A stretch of DNA of 64,000 bases. Origin: Pseudomonas viridiflava. Lineage in GTDB: Bacteria > Pseudomonadota > Gammaproteobacteria > Pseudomonadales > Pseudomonadaceae. How positions within the stretch are numbered: position 1 is the first letter of the stretch; every line of letters begins with the position of its first letter. Location of the stretch: contig NZ_LKEH01000019.1 of the NCBI RefSeq assembly GCF_001642795.1, positions 171,429 through 235,428 of the forward strand. Direction: 5' to 3'. The position numbers and the translations under genes are program-made. Under the pieces are notes generated by a model. The model did no database searches, was not told the DNA's origin, and was given only the letters and a program-made list of their open reading frames with translations. Of this stretch, positions 8,944 to 19,637 are shown piece by piece.

Positions 8944-9363
8944 ATGCGCATGCGTAAGAATCTGGCTGCAAAGATCGGCGGTTTTCTGCTCGCGTCCTTG
9001 ATCGCAGGCACTTCATTGCCCGCGTTCGCGGCTAACGATTGCGACCTCGACAATGACCACATTACCGACGCCACGTGCGGCGGTAATGACAAGGACCTCG
9101 ACAACGATAACGTCACCGACGCAAGGTTTGGTGGCAATGACAAGGACATGGACAACGACAACAAGACCGATGCCTCATTTGGCGGTACAGACACCGACCT
9201 CGATAACGACAACAGCACCGACGCGTCGTTTGGCGGTAATGACAAGGATCTGGACAACGACCAAAGCACCGACGCCGCGTTTGGTGGCAACGACACCGAC
9301 CAGGACAATGACCACAGCACGGACAAATACAACGTCGGAGCACCGCCACACACGAAAAAATAG
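8944..9363 (+). CDS. secreted Asp-rich repeat protein
   Basis: A 139-residue protein with a Sec signal peptide (about residues 1-29, cleavage after AFA). The mature part is almost entirely six 17-residue units (residues 31-132) of the form NDKDLDNDNVTDARFGG. The D-x-D-x-D-N spacing resembles thrombospondin type 3 and other EF-like calcium-binding repeats, so calcium binding outside the cytoplasm is the likely property. The first unit carries two Cys (33 and 45) that could form a disulfide. The tail is short and basic (HTKK). Two in-frame ATGs lie 6 bases apart; the first is used here. Monocistronic, followed by a terminator. Confidence 0.7.
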   Translation: MRMRKNLAAKIGGFLLASLIAGTSLPAFAANDCDLDNDHITDATCGGNDKDLDNDNVTDARFGGNDKDMDNDNKTDASFGGTDTDLDNDNSTDASFGGNDKDLDNDQSTDAAFGGNDTDQDNDHSTDKYNVGAPPHTKK

Positions 9364-9437
9364 TGATCCGGTTCTATCCAGCGCTTATAGGGTTTGGTTG
9401 AGCTGCGCCTGAAGCGATCAGGTCTATAAGGGTGCGA

Positions 9438-9473
9438 TGCGCTTGCCAGTAATCGGGGCAAGCGCACTTCTTT
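9438..9473 (+). terminator. terminator after repeat-protein gene
   Basis: A 10-base-pair stem (9438-9447 with 9457-9466) with a 9-base loop, followed by a pyrimidine-rich tract, 74 bases after the stop of the Asp-rich repeat protein. Confidence 0.6.
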
Positions 9474-9496
9474 AGGACGACTGTAGCGCCTGGTCG

Positions 9497-9907
9497 TTAT
9501 GCAGCAGGATTCTGAATTTTCCTGGCGATCAAGGTGACGCCTTCGGTGAAGCTGAAACCATACCCGTAGCCATACCCCCAGCCTCCGCCCGGAGCGCCCA
9601 TTTGTTCAGGAAAATTTATATCCTTGTGCTTGAATTCGTAGTTATAGGAACCCGACAGGATCGGCAAGATGGTCTGAATCTCATAACCGTCAGCATTGAG
9701 CTGCGCCACCGCTTCTTCAATATCTTTCGACAGCCGCTCGCCATCAATCTCGCAATCCGACCAACCGGTTTGCTGCCATTGTTTCTCTTTCCGAGTCTCT
9801 TCTTTCGTACCGAACAGCCCCCACGTCATCTCGCCCGTGGGCACTTTGACGGTGACTTCTTCACCGATAGGGCGGAAGTGGGCTTTTACATAAACGATCT
9901 TGTTCAC
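9497..9907 (-). CDS. hypothetical protein, 136 aa
   Basis: A soluble protein without signal peptide. The C-terminal half has a glycine/tyrosine-rich stretch (GGGWGYGYGYGFSF) followed by EGVTLIARK, and the N-terminal part is beta-rich (IVYVKAHFRPIGEEVTVKVP). The segment LNADGYEIQTILPILSGSYNYEF resembles small proteins that handle a conserved DUF in gamma-proteobacteria, but I do not recognise the family. Monocistronic; the ATG at 9907 is the only good start. Confidence 0.55.
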   Translation of the reverse strand: MNKIVYVKAHFRPIGEEVTVKVPTGEMTWGLFGTKEETRKEKQWQQTGWSDCEIDGERLSKDIEEAVAQLNADGYEIQTILPILSGSYNYEFKHKDINFPEQMGAPGGGWGYGYGYGFSFTEGVTLIARKIQNPAA

Positions 9908-10081
9908 TGGGCTGTCCTGAGGTCCATTCTGCGGTGATTATACCGATGGGGTAACGTCCTATGCTAAAAAGTGCTCTAAGAGCACTGAAGAAAATAAATT
10001 TGGAATTAGATACTGTTTATGCATCACAAGAAATGGCAGATGGACCGCCAAATACTTTCTATGCGTTGTGCCAACTTATCT

Positions 10082-10102
10082 AAAAAAGGCCGCGTAGGCG
10101 GC
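10082..10102 (-). terminator. terminator of restriction-modification operon
   Basis: On the minus strand a GCCGC/GCGGC stem (10089-10093 with 10098-10102) is followed by six T residues, just after the restriction endonuclease stop. Confidence 0.75.
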
Positions 10103-10118
10103 GCAGTATAAAATCTAT

Positions 10119-10982
10119 TTAATTAGCCAGGTCTAGAGGTAGATCGCTTATGTCTTTCAGGCGTTTGCCATCAACCATGATTGCCAGCAGGTCCGCGGAC
10201 TCGTCCATGCCAAGCTCACGTAGAGTCTCTTGAAGCTCGTACAGTGCGAAATGATAAACGCAGTCGATATCGCCGGTGCCCAGTGCGATTGACGCCAAAC
10301 GGCTCGGAGTTGGTTCGGCTGTCACTACCATGATGTTTGGTAGGTGACCTTTCCGGTTGCGCATTAGGTTTAACGCTTCGGAGCGAGCATTTTGTGCCCG
10401 GTCACTTCTGATAGTCCACTTGCACGAAATGCTAGCGTGTAGAAGTGGTTTACCGCCATTGGAAGCTCGTAAGCTGGATCTGGTGCTCACGGTGGGATCT
10501 ACCAGGAACTCATGCAGGTTAATTTTTTCGTCGCTTTCTAGCCCTCTGACTACGACAATGTCAGGGGTAATTGTGTAGTCGCTTCCTAACGCAGCAGCGA
10601 GCTCTGGATCAGCCTTAGCTGCTCGATCTAGAGCTATCAGATGAGCGTACTGCTCATATTTCGCGATTTCCAAACGATTACGACCAGAAACCTGGTGTAT
10701 ATCCCAAGCTCCTGGGCGAAGGTGTCCCAGCTTTAAAAATGTATTTTTAACGTATTCTGAGCATATACCTTCGAACTCATTGCCCGACGTCTGACCAGCT
10801 TGACGCTCTGCTATCGTTTCAGCTTTTAGGAGGTCTGCTATTCCTTTGGCAATCGCGACGCTGCTTCGGTTACTACCGTCAGCATTGCTGGGTATGCCTT
10901 TGTCGTTAACAGTTAGGGTTGTTTTGAGAAGTGAAGCGTGAAATTCTTTTCGGGCTTGTAAAAATTCTGGGGGGATATTCAT
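10119..10982 (-). CDS. type II restriction endonuclease, NgoMIV family
   Basis: A 287-residue protein very close to R.NgoMIV, a tetrameric endonuclease that cuts GCCGGC after the first G. Colinear stretches include SNADGSNR, QTSGNEFEGICSE, GSDYTITPDIVV, ASISCKWTIRSDRAQNARSE, VVTAEPTPSR and GKRLKDISDLPLDLA. By alignment with the NgoMIV structure, active-site positions are E71, D141, S186 and K188, all present, and the recognition residues R192, D194 and R195 are also kept, so the enzyme looks intact. Its ATG overlaps the methyltransferase stop by one base (TAATG). Base composition is visibly lower in GC than the core genes, suggesting horizontal acquisition. Confidence 0.93.
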   Translation of the reverse strand: MNIPPEFLQARKEFHASLLKTTLTVNDKGIPSNADGSNRSSVAIAKGIADLLKAETIAERQAGQTSGNEFEGICSEYVKNTFLKLGHLRPGAWDIHQVSGRNRLEIAKYEQYAHLIALDRAAKADPELAAALGSDYTITPDIVVVRGLESDEKINLHEFLVDPTVSTRSSLRASNGGKPLLHASISCKWTIRSDRAQNARSEALNLMRNRKGHLPNIMVVTAEPTPSRLASIALGTGDIDCVYHFALYELQETLRELGMDESADLLAIMVDGKRLKDISDLPLDLAN

Positions 10983-11938
10983 TAGGCAACTTGCACCAAA
11001 CGTTTGGCCGATAAGGCTTTGAAAATCTGCGTTGCTACTGCGCAGGCCACTGGAGGTGGAAAAGCGTTGCCGATTTGTCTATATACAGCGGTTTTTTTGC
11101 CATAGAACTGCCAACTGTCAGGAAATCCCTGAATGCGTGCAGCCATGCGAGTAGTCAGCTTAGGCATTCCTGCAAAATCCTCAGTAGGTGGTGCATTAGC
11201 AATTCCCATGCCACATACTCCAATGGATGCCCAGGCTTTCTTTGCTCTTGTTGGACCTAAATCAGGCCCGCCATGTTTTTTCGAGCCACCAACAAGAGTG
11301 GGTGCGATTGTATTGGCTTTCTCTCTCCAAGCATCAGCGCCACGCCACCCATCTTCCTTCATCAAGTCATGAAGAAGCTCGCCAACAGTCGGTGGGGTGA
11401 TTATTCTCGGCTCAGGCCAGGAAAACCCCTCAGTAAGATCTTTCCGGATTCCTACAAATACAACTCGAGGCCGAAGCTGGGTAACCCCATAGTCCGACGC
11501 ATTCAGCAGACGCCACTCCGAGACGTACCCCAGCTTTCTAAGCTGCTCTTCGACTTTTTCTCGGTAGCTTTGAAACACGTTATCAAGCAGTCCACGAACG
11601 TTTTCCAACATTACGGCTTTCGGACGGCATTCATCAACTAAGCGCAGAGCCTCTGGAAAAAGATCGCGCTCGTCATCAGCCCCAAGCTGTTTGCCAGCTT
11701 TTGAAAAAGGAGGACAGGGAACTCCTCCCGCCACAAGATCCACACCAAAGTAGGGGAGGCCGTTGAAGTGACGCAGGTCTTGTTGCTGCACGTACCAATC
11801 TGGACGATTTAGACGAAGAGTTGCGCAGGCAGGAGGCTCTATTTCGATCAAGACTTCGTGTCCAAAGCCCGCCATTTCTAGGCCTAGAGCCTGCCCGCCG
11901 GCTCCGGCGCACATTTCCAATGACGTGAATGAGCTCAT
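10982..11938 (-). CDS. DNA cytosine-5 methyltransferase of the R-M pair
   Basis: A 318-residue C5-cytosine methyltransferase that protects host DNA against the adjacent endonuclease. Motifs in order: I (LEMCAGAGGQALGLEMAGF), IV (GGVPCPPFSKAG with the catalytic Cys), VI (MLENVRG), VIII (QLRPRVVFVGIR) and X (RQIGNAFPPPVACAVA). The target-recognition region lies between VIII and X. It is first in the operon and overlaps the endonuclease start by one base, so methylation is expressed with or ahead of cutting. GCCGGC sites occur in the surrounding chromosome (for example 3119-3124 and 14233-14238), so the host must be modified if the endonuclease is active. Confidence 0.95.
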   Translation of the reverse strand: MSSFTSLEMCAGAGGQALGLEMAGFGHEVLIEIEPPACATLRLNRPDWYVQQQDLRHFNGLPYFGVDLVAGGVPCPPFSKAGKQLGADDERDLFPEALRLVDECRPKAVMLENVRGLLDNVFQSYREKVEEQLRKLGYVSEWRLLNASDYGVTQLRPRVVFVGIRKDLTEGFSWPEPRIITPPTVGELLHDLMKEDGWRGADAWREKANTIAPTLVGGSKKHGGPDLGPTRAKKAWASIGVCGMGIANAPPTEDFAGMPKLTTRMAARIQGFPDSWQFYGKKTAVYRQIGNAFPPPVACAVATQIFKALSAKRLVQVA

Positions 11939-12193
11939 TTTGTCTCCTCGGGCGGCCCTAGTCTGAGCAGCATCTTTAAAACCAGTGATACTAGCATAGT
12001 GTATGGATATACAGTATTTTGAGTGTTGGTCAAATTTTGACCGCTGCGCGCCGTTGCAGAGGTATCGTACGCTAGCGAAAAGCTTTTTATAGGAGCCTAT
12101 GGCTTAAGATACTCGCAACTTATCGCCAGAATGAAAATCAGCGTGGAGCTGTGGTTTTGGCAAAAAGGGAGAGGAAGGACAGGAATTTTAGAC
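11939..12193. other. promoter region of R-M operon
   Basis: A gene-free stretch of about 255 bases between the methyltransferase start and the tRNA terminator. It is A+T-richer than the core and should contain the R-M promoter. I see no controller-protein gene and no clear C-box. Confidence 0.4.
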
Positions 12194-12223
12194 AAAAAAA
12201 AGGGTAGAAATAGCTTTCTACCC
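12194..12223 (-). terminator. terminator of tRNA-Leu
   Basis: A perfect 9-base-pair stem (12202-12210 with 12215-12223) with a 4-base loop, followed on the minus strand by a run of T residues. It lies about 30 bases past the tRNA 3' end. Confidence 0.85.
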
Positions 12224-12253
12224 TTTCCTATGCCTTGCCATGCAAGGACTGTT

Positions 12254-12338
12254 TGGTGCCCCGAGGGAGAATCGAACTCCCACTTCTTTCGAAAACGGAT
12301 TTTGAATCCGCCGCGTCTACCAATTCCGCCATCAGGGC
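12254..12338 (-). tRNA. tRNA-Leu (CAA)
   Basis: An 85-nucleotide class II tRNA with encoded CCA. The acceptor stem starts GCCCTGA, the D arm contains GGTAGACGC, the anticodon loop TTCAAAA has anticodon CAA (reads UUG), there is a variable arm, and the T arm contains GTTCGATTC. It lies upstream of and divergent from queA. The R-M pair sits just beyond it; tRNA genes are frequent insertion points, but no integrase or duplicated tRNA end is visible here. Confidence 0.96.
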
Positions 12339-12455
12339 TCAATGGCGGCGAAGTATAGGGATCGGTTTTCCGTTGGTCAACAGGGATTTGCGGTGGTTTT
12401 TTACTAATTCCGCCAAACCGGATAAACTTCCCGGCCCTGCTAAACGAACCCCATC

Positions 12456-14650
<2,195 letters not shown>

Positions 14651-14705
14651 AACAGAACGAGTTTTTCCTGCTTTTTTATACTAATTATGTAACTTGGAGC
14701 GACAC

Positions 14706-15041
14706 ATGAGCTTTTTCATCTCTCCCGCTTTTGCGGATGCTGCTGCACCGGCTGCCGGTCCTGCGGGCAGCGGTTTCGAGTGGATCTTCCTGGTTGGCTT
14801 TCTGGTCATCTTCTATCTGATGATCTGGCGTCCACAGGCCAAGCGCGCCAAAGAGCAGAAGAACCTGCTGGGCAACCTGCAGAAGGGTGACGAAGTTGTG
14901 ACCAGCGGCGGCATCGCCGGCAAGATCAACAAAGTGACCGACGATTTCGTCGTGATCGAAGTGTCTGACACCGTTGAGTTGAAAATCCAGAAGGGCGCAA
15001 TCGCAGCCACTCTGCCAAAAGGCACCCTGAAAGCGATCTGA
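14706..15041 (+). CDS. yajC: preprotein translocase subunit YajC
   Basis: A 111-residue inner-membrane protein with one transmembrane segment (FEWIFLVGFLVIFYLMIW) followed by PQAKRAKEQKNLL and a cytoplasmic SH3-like part, as in YajC of the SecDF-YajC complex assisting SecYEG. The ATG at 14706 has GGAG 6 bases upstream; an upstream TTG in frame is not needed. Between tgt and secD in the usual order. Confidence 0.95.
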   Translation: MSFFISPAFADAAAPAAGPAGSGFEWIFLVGFLVIFYLMIWRPQAKRAKEQKNLLGNLQKGDEVVTSGGIAGKINKVTDDFVVIEVSDTVELKIQKGAIAATLPKGTLKAI

Positions 15042-15063
15042 GTACCAACTTTTACCCATCGAC

Positions 15064-15086
15064 GGGGCGCGCAAGGCGCCCCGCGT
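15064..15086 (+). terminator. hairpin between yajC and secD
   Basis: A GC-rich 7-base-pair stem (15064-15070 with 15076-15082) followed by GCGTTTT. It could partly terminate or stabilise the transcript within the yajC-secD interval; secD transcription probably reads through. Confidence 0.4.
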
Positions 15087-15103
15087 TTTAAGCGGGCGGC
15101 GTG

Positions 15104-16972
15104 ATGCTGAACAAATACCCTCTGTGGAAATACGTACTGATCCTGGCGGTGCTGGTGGTCGGTTTTATTTATTCCGCACCCAATCTCTACCCTGACGATT
15201 CGGCCATTCAGATCAGTGGCGCAAGTACTGCGTTGCAGGTCACCCAGGCAGATGTGGATCGTGCAGCCAGGGCGCTGACCGATGCCGGGATCCCGGTCAA
15301 GGCTTCTTCTCTGGCTGAGAATGGCAAAGGCGGTTTGTTGCGTCTGAGCAAGCAGGAAGACCAGTTGCCGGCCAAGGATGTCGTGCGCAAGGCGCTGGGT
15401 GATGACTATGTCGTCGCGCTGAACCTGGCCCGCACCACGCCGAACTGGCTGCGCAATATTGGCGCAACTCCGATGAAACTCGGCCTCGACCTGTCCGGTG
15501 GTGTGCACTTCCTGCTGGAAGTCGACATGGACAAGGCAATCGATGCCCGTCTGAAAGTCTACGAAGGTGAAGTCAAGGCGCTGCTGCGCAAGGAAAAGGT
15601 GCGTTATCGCAGCCTGCCGCAGCTGGGTAACGTGATTCAGCTGGGCTTTGGTGACGATGCAGAGCGCGAGCAGGCTCGTGCGCTGGTACGCAAGACCTTT
15701 ACCGATTTCGAAATCACGCCTGCCGAGCTGAACGGGATTCCCGTGCTGCGCATGGCGCTGACCCCGGCCAAGCTGGCCGAGATTCGTGAATACTCCATCA
15801 AGCAGAACCTGACCACCGTACGTAACCGGGTCAACGAGCTGGGCGTTGCCGAGCCGCTGGTTCAGCGTCAGGGTGCCAACCGCATCGTTGTCGAGTTGCC
15901 GGGCGTGCAGGACACTGCAGAAGCCAAGCGTATTCTGGGCAAGACCGCCAACCTCGAGTTCCGTCTGGGCGCAGGTCCCGACGATTCGAAAGGCACCACC
16001 GAAATGTTCGAATTCCGCGAAGGCGGACGTCCGGCAGCAGCGGTGGAGCGTGGCTTGATCATCACCGGTGACCAGGTAACCGACGCCAAGGCGAGCTTCG
16101 ACGAGCACGGTCGTCCACAAGTGAACATCAACCTTGATGGTCACGGTGGCGAGCTGATGAGTCGTGCAACCCGCAGCAACGTGGGTCGCAGCATGGCGGT
16201 GATCTTCATCGAGCAGCGTCCGACCACTACTTTCACCAAGCAGATGGTCAACGGCGTCGAGAAAGACGTGCCGGTCCAGACGTTCAAGGAAGACAAGAAG
16301 ATCATCAGCCTGGCGACCATCCAGTCGCCACTGGGCAGTCAGTTCCGTATCACGGGCCTGAACGGTCAGGGCGAATCGTCCGAGCTGGCGCTGCTGTTGC
16401 GTGCCGGTGGTCTGGCGGCACCGATGTACTTCGCTGAAGAGCGCACCATCGGTCCGAGCCTGGGTGCCGACAACATCACCAAGGGTGTCGATGCTTCCCT
16501 GTGGGGCATGCTGTTCGTGTCGCTGTTCATCATGGCCATCTACCGTTTCTTTGGTCTGATCGCGACCGTGGCGCTGGCCTTCAACATGGTCATGCTGCTG
16601 GCACTGATGTCGCTGCTGGGTGCAACGCTGACCCTGCCGGGTATCGCCGGTATCGTATTGACCATGGGTATGGCGGTGGACGCCAACGTGCTGATCTTCT
16701 CGCGGATACGTGAAGAGATCGCCAACGGCATGACGGTTCAGCGCGCAATCAGCGAAGGTTTCGATCGTGCCTACACGGCGATCCTCGACGCCAACCTGAC
16801 GACGCTGCTGGTCGGCGGCATTCTCTTCGCGATGGGCACCGGTCCCGTCAAAGGGTTTGCGGTGACCATGTCGCTCGGGATCTTTACCTCGATGTTCACA
16901 GCCATCATGGTGACCCGCGCAATGGTCAACCTGATCTATGGCGGTCGTGACTTCAAGAAGTTGTGGATTTAA
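15104..16972 (+). CDS. secD: protein translocase subunit SecD
   Basis: A 622-residue RND-type membrane protein that, with SecF, uses proton motive force to pull secreted proteins through SecYEG. It has an N-terminal transmembrane segment, a large periplasmic P1 region with LGLDLSGGVHFLLEVD, and five C-terminal transmembrane segments including the AVDANVLIFSRIREE motif. The preceding in-frame GTG at 15101 is adjacent to this ATG; I use the ATG, giving the usual MLNKYPLWKY start. secF follows after 9 bases. Confidence 0.97.
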   Translation: MLNKYPLWKYVLILAVLVVGFIYSAPNLYPDDSAIQISGASTALQVTQADVDRAARALTDAGIPVKASSLAENGKGGLLRLSKQEDQLPAKDVVRKALGDDYVVALNLARTTPNWLRNIGATPMKLGLDLSGGVHFLLEVDMDKAIDARLKVYEGEVKALLRKEKVRYRSLPQLGNVIQLGFGDDAEREQARALVRKTFTDFEITPAELNGIPVLRMALTPAKLAEIREYSIKQNLTTVRNRVNELGVAEPLVQRQGANRIVVELPGVQDTAEAKRILGKTANLEFRLGAGPDDSKGTTEMFEFREGGRPAAAVERGLIITGDQVTDAKASFDEHGRPQVNINLDGHGGELMSRATRSNVGRSMAVIFIEQRPTTTFTKQMVNGVEKDVPVQTFKEDKKIISLATIQSPLGSQFRITGLNGQGESSELALLLRAGGLAAPMYFAEERTIGPSLGADNITKGVDASLWGMLFVSLFIMAIYRFFGLIATVALAFNMVMLLALMSLLGATLTLPGIAGIVLTMGMAVDANVLIFSRIREEIANGMTVQRAISEGFDRAYTAILDANLTTLLVGGILFAMGTGPVKGFAVTMSLGIFTSMFTAIMVTRAMVNLIYGGRDFKKLWI

Positions 16973-16981
16973 GGGGCTGCC

Positions 16982-17893
16982 ATGAAACGTACCATCAACT
17001 TCATGGGCGTTCGCAACGTTGCGTTCGCCATTACCATGCTCCTTACCGCACTGGCGTTATTCAGCTGGTTCCATAAAGGGCTTAACTTTGGTCTGGACTT
17101 TACCGGCGGTACGCTCATCGAGCTGACCTACGAGCGTCCGGCCGATCTGGGCAAGGTCCGTCAGGAACTGGTTCAGGCCGGTTATCACGAAGCCGTTGTA
17201 CAGAGCTTCGGTGCCACAACAGACCTGCTGGTGCGCATGCCGGGTGAAGACCCTCAACTGGGCACTCAGGTTGCTGAAGCGCTGCGCAAGTCGGGTGCTG
17301 ACAACCCGGCAGTGGTCAAACGCGTCGAGTTTGTCGGTCCTCAGGTAGGTGAAGAACTGCGTGACCAGGGCGGTATCGGCATGCTGCTGGCGCTCGGTGG
17401 CGTACTGATCTATCTGGCGTTCCGCTTTCAATGGAAGTTTGCGGTCGGTGCCATCGTTTCGCTGATCCACGACGTGGTCGTGACGATGGGTATCCTGTCG
17501 TTCTTCCAGATCACCTTCGACCTGACGGTGCTGGCGGCGGTGCTGGCGATCATCGGCTACTCGTTGAACGACACCATTGTGGTATTCGACCGGGTTCGCG
17601 AGAACTTCCGTCTGCTGCGCAAGGCGTCGTTGATCGAGAACATCAACATCTCCACCACCCAGACGCTGCTGCGCACCATGGCGACATCGATCTCCACGCT
17701 GCTGGCAATCGTTGCGCTGTGGGTGTTCGGTGGTGACAGCCTGGAAGGCTTCTCCATCGCGTTGTTCATCGGTGTGCTGGCGGGTACCTACTCGTCGATC
17801 TACATCGCCAACGTGGTGCTGATCTGGCTGAACCTGACCACCGAAGATCTCATTCCTCCGGTCGTGGTCGAGAAGGCGGATGATCTGCCCTGA
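16982..17893 (+). CDS. secF: protein translocase subunit SecF
   Basis: A 303-residue partner of SecD. It shows the GLNFGLDFTGGTLIEL motif after the first transmembrane segment, a short periplasmic domain, and the NDTIVVFDRVRENFR motif in the fourth/fifth membrane segment region that forms the proton path with SecD. It ends the operon, followed by a strong terminator. Confidence 0.97.
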   Translation: MKRTINFMGVRNVAFAITMLLTALALFSWFHKGLNFGLDFTGGTLIELTYERPADLGKVRQELVQAGYHEAVVQSFGATTDLLVRMPGEDPQLGTQVAEALRKSGADNPAVVKRVEFVGPQVGEELRDQGGIGMLLALGGVLIYLAFRFQWKFAVGAIVSLIHDVVVTMGILSFFQITFDLTVLAAVLAIIGYSLNDTIVVFDRVRENFRLLRKASLIENINISTTQTLLRTMATSISTLLAIVALWVFGGDSLEGFSIALFIGVLAGTYSSIYIANVVLIWLNLTTEDLIPPVVVEKADDLP

Positions 17894-17912
17894 TAGCCAG
17901 TTGTCATAAAAA

Positions 17913-17944
17913 AGGCGCGAGTGATGAACTCGCGCCTTTTTTTA
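17913..17944 (+). terminator. terminator after secF
   Basis: A 10-base-pair stem (17913-17922 with 17928-17937) with a 5-base loop and a T7 tract; the preceding A-tract makes it bidirectional. Confidence 0.9.
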
Positions 17945-18003
17945 TGCTCCAAGGCTAGGCATTGCGCAGTCATGCTGCGTTTCGATTGGGTCAGGAGGTT
18001 CAC

Positions 18004-18543
18004 GTGAACAAGTCTATGCTTGTTGGTGTTGTATTAGGTGCTGCTGTAGTAACTGCTGGCGGTGCCGTTGCCACCTATAGCCTGGTCAAGGGTGGTCCTG
18101 AGTATGCGGACGTATTGGCTGTAGAGCCGATCAACCAGCAGATCAAAACTCCCCGCGAAGTTTGCAAGGACGTAACCGTTACCCGTCAGGCGCCGGTCAA
18201 GGACCAGCACCAGATCGTGGGTAGCGTCATCGGTGCTGTAGCCGGCGGTTTGCTGGGTAATCAGATCGGTGGTGGTAACGGCAAGAAGATCGCAACCGTT
18301 GCAGGTGCGGTCGGTGGTGGTTATGCCGGTAACAAGGTTCAGGAAGGCATGCAGGAGCGTGACACTTACACCACGACGCAGAACCGTTGCACAACAGTCA
18401 ACGACGTGAGCGACAAGGTTGTAGGCTACAACGTGAAGTACAAGTTGAATGAGAAAGTGGGTCAGGTCCGTATGGAGCGTGATCCAGGCAATCAGATTCC
18501 TGTCGACAAGAACGGTCAGCTGATTCTGGGTCAGGCCCAGTAA
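18004..18543 (+). CDS. glycine zipper 2TM domain protein
   Basis: A 179-residue envelope protein with an N-terminal hydrophobic anchor (VGVVLGAAVVTAGGAVATYSL) and a glycine zipper double segment (about residues 80-110; IVGSVIGAVAGGLLGNQIGGG and onward) as in SlyB/YmgG/Rickettsia 17-kDa type proteins. The GTG at 18004 is chosen because AGGAGG ends 5 bases upstream; the frame extends further 5' without a site. Probable role is membrane or envelope integrity, unproven. It converges with suhB across a shared terminator. Confidence 0.8.
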   Translation: MNKSMLVGVVLGAAVVTAGGAVATYSLVKGGPEYADVLAVEPINQQIKTPREVCKDVTVTRQAPVKDQHQIVGSVIGAVAGGLLGNQIGGGNGKKIATVAGAVGGGYAGNKVQEGMQERDTYTTTQNRCTTVNDVSDKVVGYNVKYKLNEKVGQVRMERDPGNQIPVDKNGQLILGQAQ

Positions 18544-18570
18544 GTCAGCCGAGCTTCTGCAAGGCATAAA

Positions 18571-18595
18571 AAAACCGGCTTTCGCCGGTTTTTTT
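18571..18595. terminator. bidirectional terminator, zipper gene and suhB
   Basis: A 7-base-pair stem (18573-18579 with 18584-18590) with loop TTTC, flanked by an A-tract on one side and a T-tract on the other, between convergent genes. Confidence 0.9.
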
Positions 18596-18606
18596 ACGTC
18601 TGTCGC

Positions 18607-19422
18607 TTAACGCTTGAGCGAAGGCGGCAGGTGCGGTGCGATTGCAGTCAGCACGGCTTTGAAGCACTTGGTGTTACCGGCAACGATGTGGCCTTTTTCC
18701 AGGAAGTCATGACCGCCTGTGAAGTCGCTGACCAGACCGCCCGCTTCCTGAATCAGCAGTGCGCCTGCAGCGATGTCCCACTCGGACAGACCCGACTCCC
18801 AGAATGCGTCGAAACGACCGGCTGCGACATAGGCGAGGTCCAGGCTGGCGGCACCTGCGCGGCGGATGCCTGCGGTCTGGCCAACCAGGCTGCGGAACAT
18901 GCCCAGGTAGTTTTCGAGATTGTCCATCTGGTTGTCGCGGAATGGGAAGCCGGTGCCCAGCAGCGCGCCTTCAAGGCTCTTGCGCTGGCTGACACGCAGA
19001 CGACGACCGTTCAGGGCAGCGCCACGGCCACGGCTGGCGGTGAATTCTTCCTGGCGGACGGGATCAAGGACGACAGCGTGTTCGAGACGACCACGGTATT
19101 TGCAGGCGATGCTGACCGCGAAGTGCGGGATGCCGCGAACGAAGTTGGTGGTGCCGTCCAGTGGGTCGATGATCCACAGGTAGTCGGTACCTTCGCCGCT
19201 GCCTTCGTGCATGCCGCTTTCTTCACCCAGGATGCCGTGGGTCGGGTAGGCTTTGCGCAGAGCGGTGATGATGCTCTGCTCGGCAGCACGGTCGATCTCT
19301 GAGACGTAGTCTTTGGCTTCTTTTTCGTCGACCTTGATGGTATCCAAGCGCTCGATGGAGCGGAAAATCAATTCGCTGGCGCTGCGGGCGGCGCGCAGCG
19401 CGATATTCAGCATGGGCTGCAT
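18607..19422 (-). CDS. suhB: inositol-1-monophosphatase family, SuhB
   Basis: A 271-residue Mg2+-dependent phosphatase fold protein. Motifs: DYVSEIDRAAE, GEESG, WIIDPLDGTTNFVRGIPH (metal ligands) and WDIAAGALLIQEAGG. SuhB also joins the rRNA antitermination complex in enterobacteria and affects virulence gene expression in Pseudomonas. The ATG at 19422 has AGGTGA upstream; a TTG two codons earlier is less likely. It is divergent from trmJ with about 215 bases between them that should hold both promoters. Confidence 0.95.
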   Translation of the reverse strand: MQPMLNIALRAARSASELIFRSIERLDTIKVDEKEAKDYVSEIDRAAEQSIITALRKAYPTHGILGEESGMHEGSGEGTDYLWIIDPLDGTTNFVRGIPHFAVSIACKYRGRLEHAVVLDPVRQEEFTASRGRGAALNGRRLRVSQRKSLEGALLGTGFPFRDNQMDNLENYLGMFRSLVGQTAGIRRAGAASLDLAYVAAGRFDAFWESGLSEWDIAAGALLIQEAGGLVSDFTGGHDFLEKGHIVAGNTKCFKAVLTAIAPHLPPSLKR

Positions 19423-19637
19423 GGACAATTCACCTAAGGTTGTTAAAGAGAGCCGGCCATTCTATTGGGTGCGTCGAATTATTTCCAGCCTTGCGTTGTA
19501 ACGGTTGTCGGGTTCAAGCCCATTTCTGATCACGGCTCCGAGTGCTCAAAGGCTGCCCGGCTTGAATAGGTTCATAGCGTTAGTCCGGGCGTTTCTGTAA
19601 GATTTGCCCCCCTAATTCGCGTCAGTGAGCGTTCGCT

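Noticed and set aside
9969-9985. 17-base palindrome (AGTGCTCT, A, AGAGCACT) before the hypothetical 136-aa gene
   Set aside because: Isolated dyad with no regulator nearby and no repeat elsewhere in the window that I could find; not enough to call an operator.
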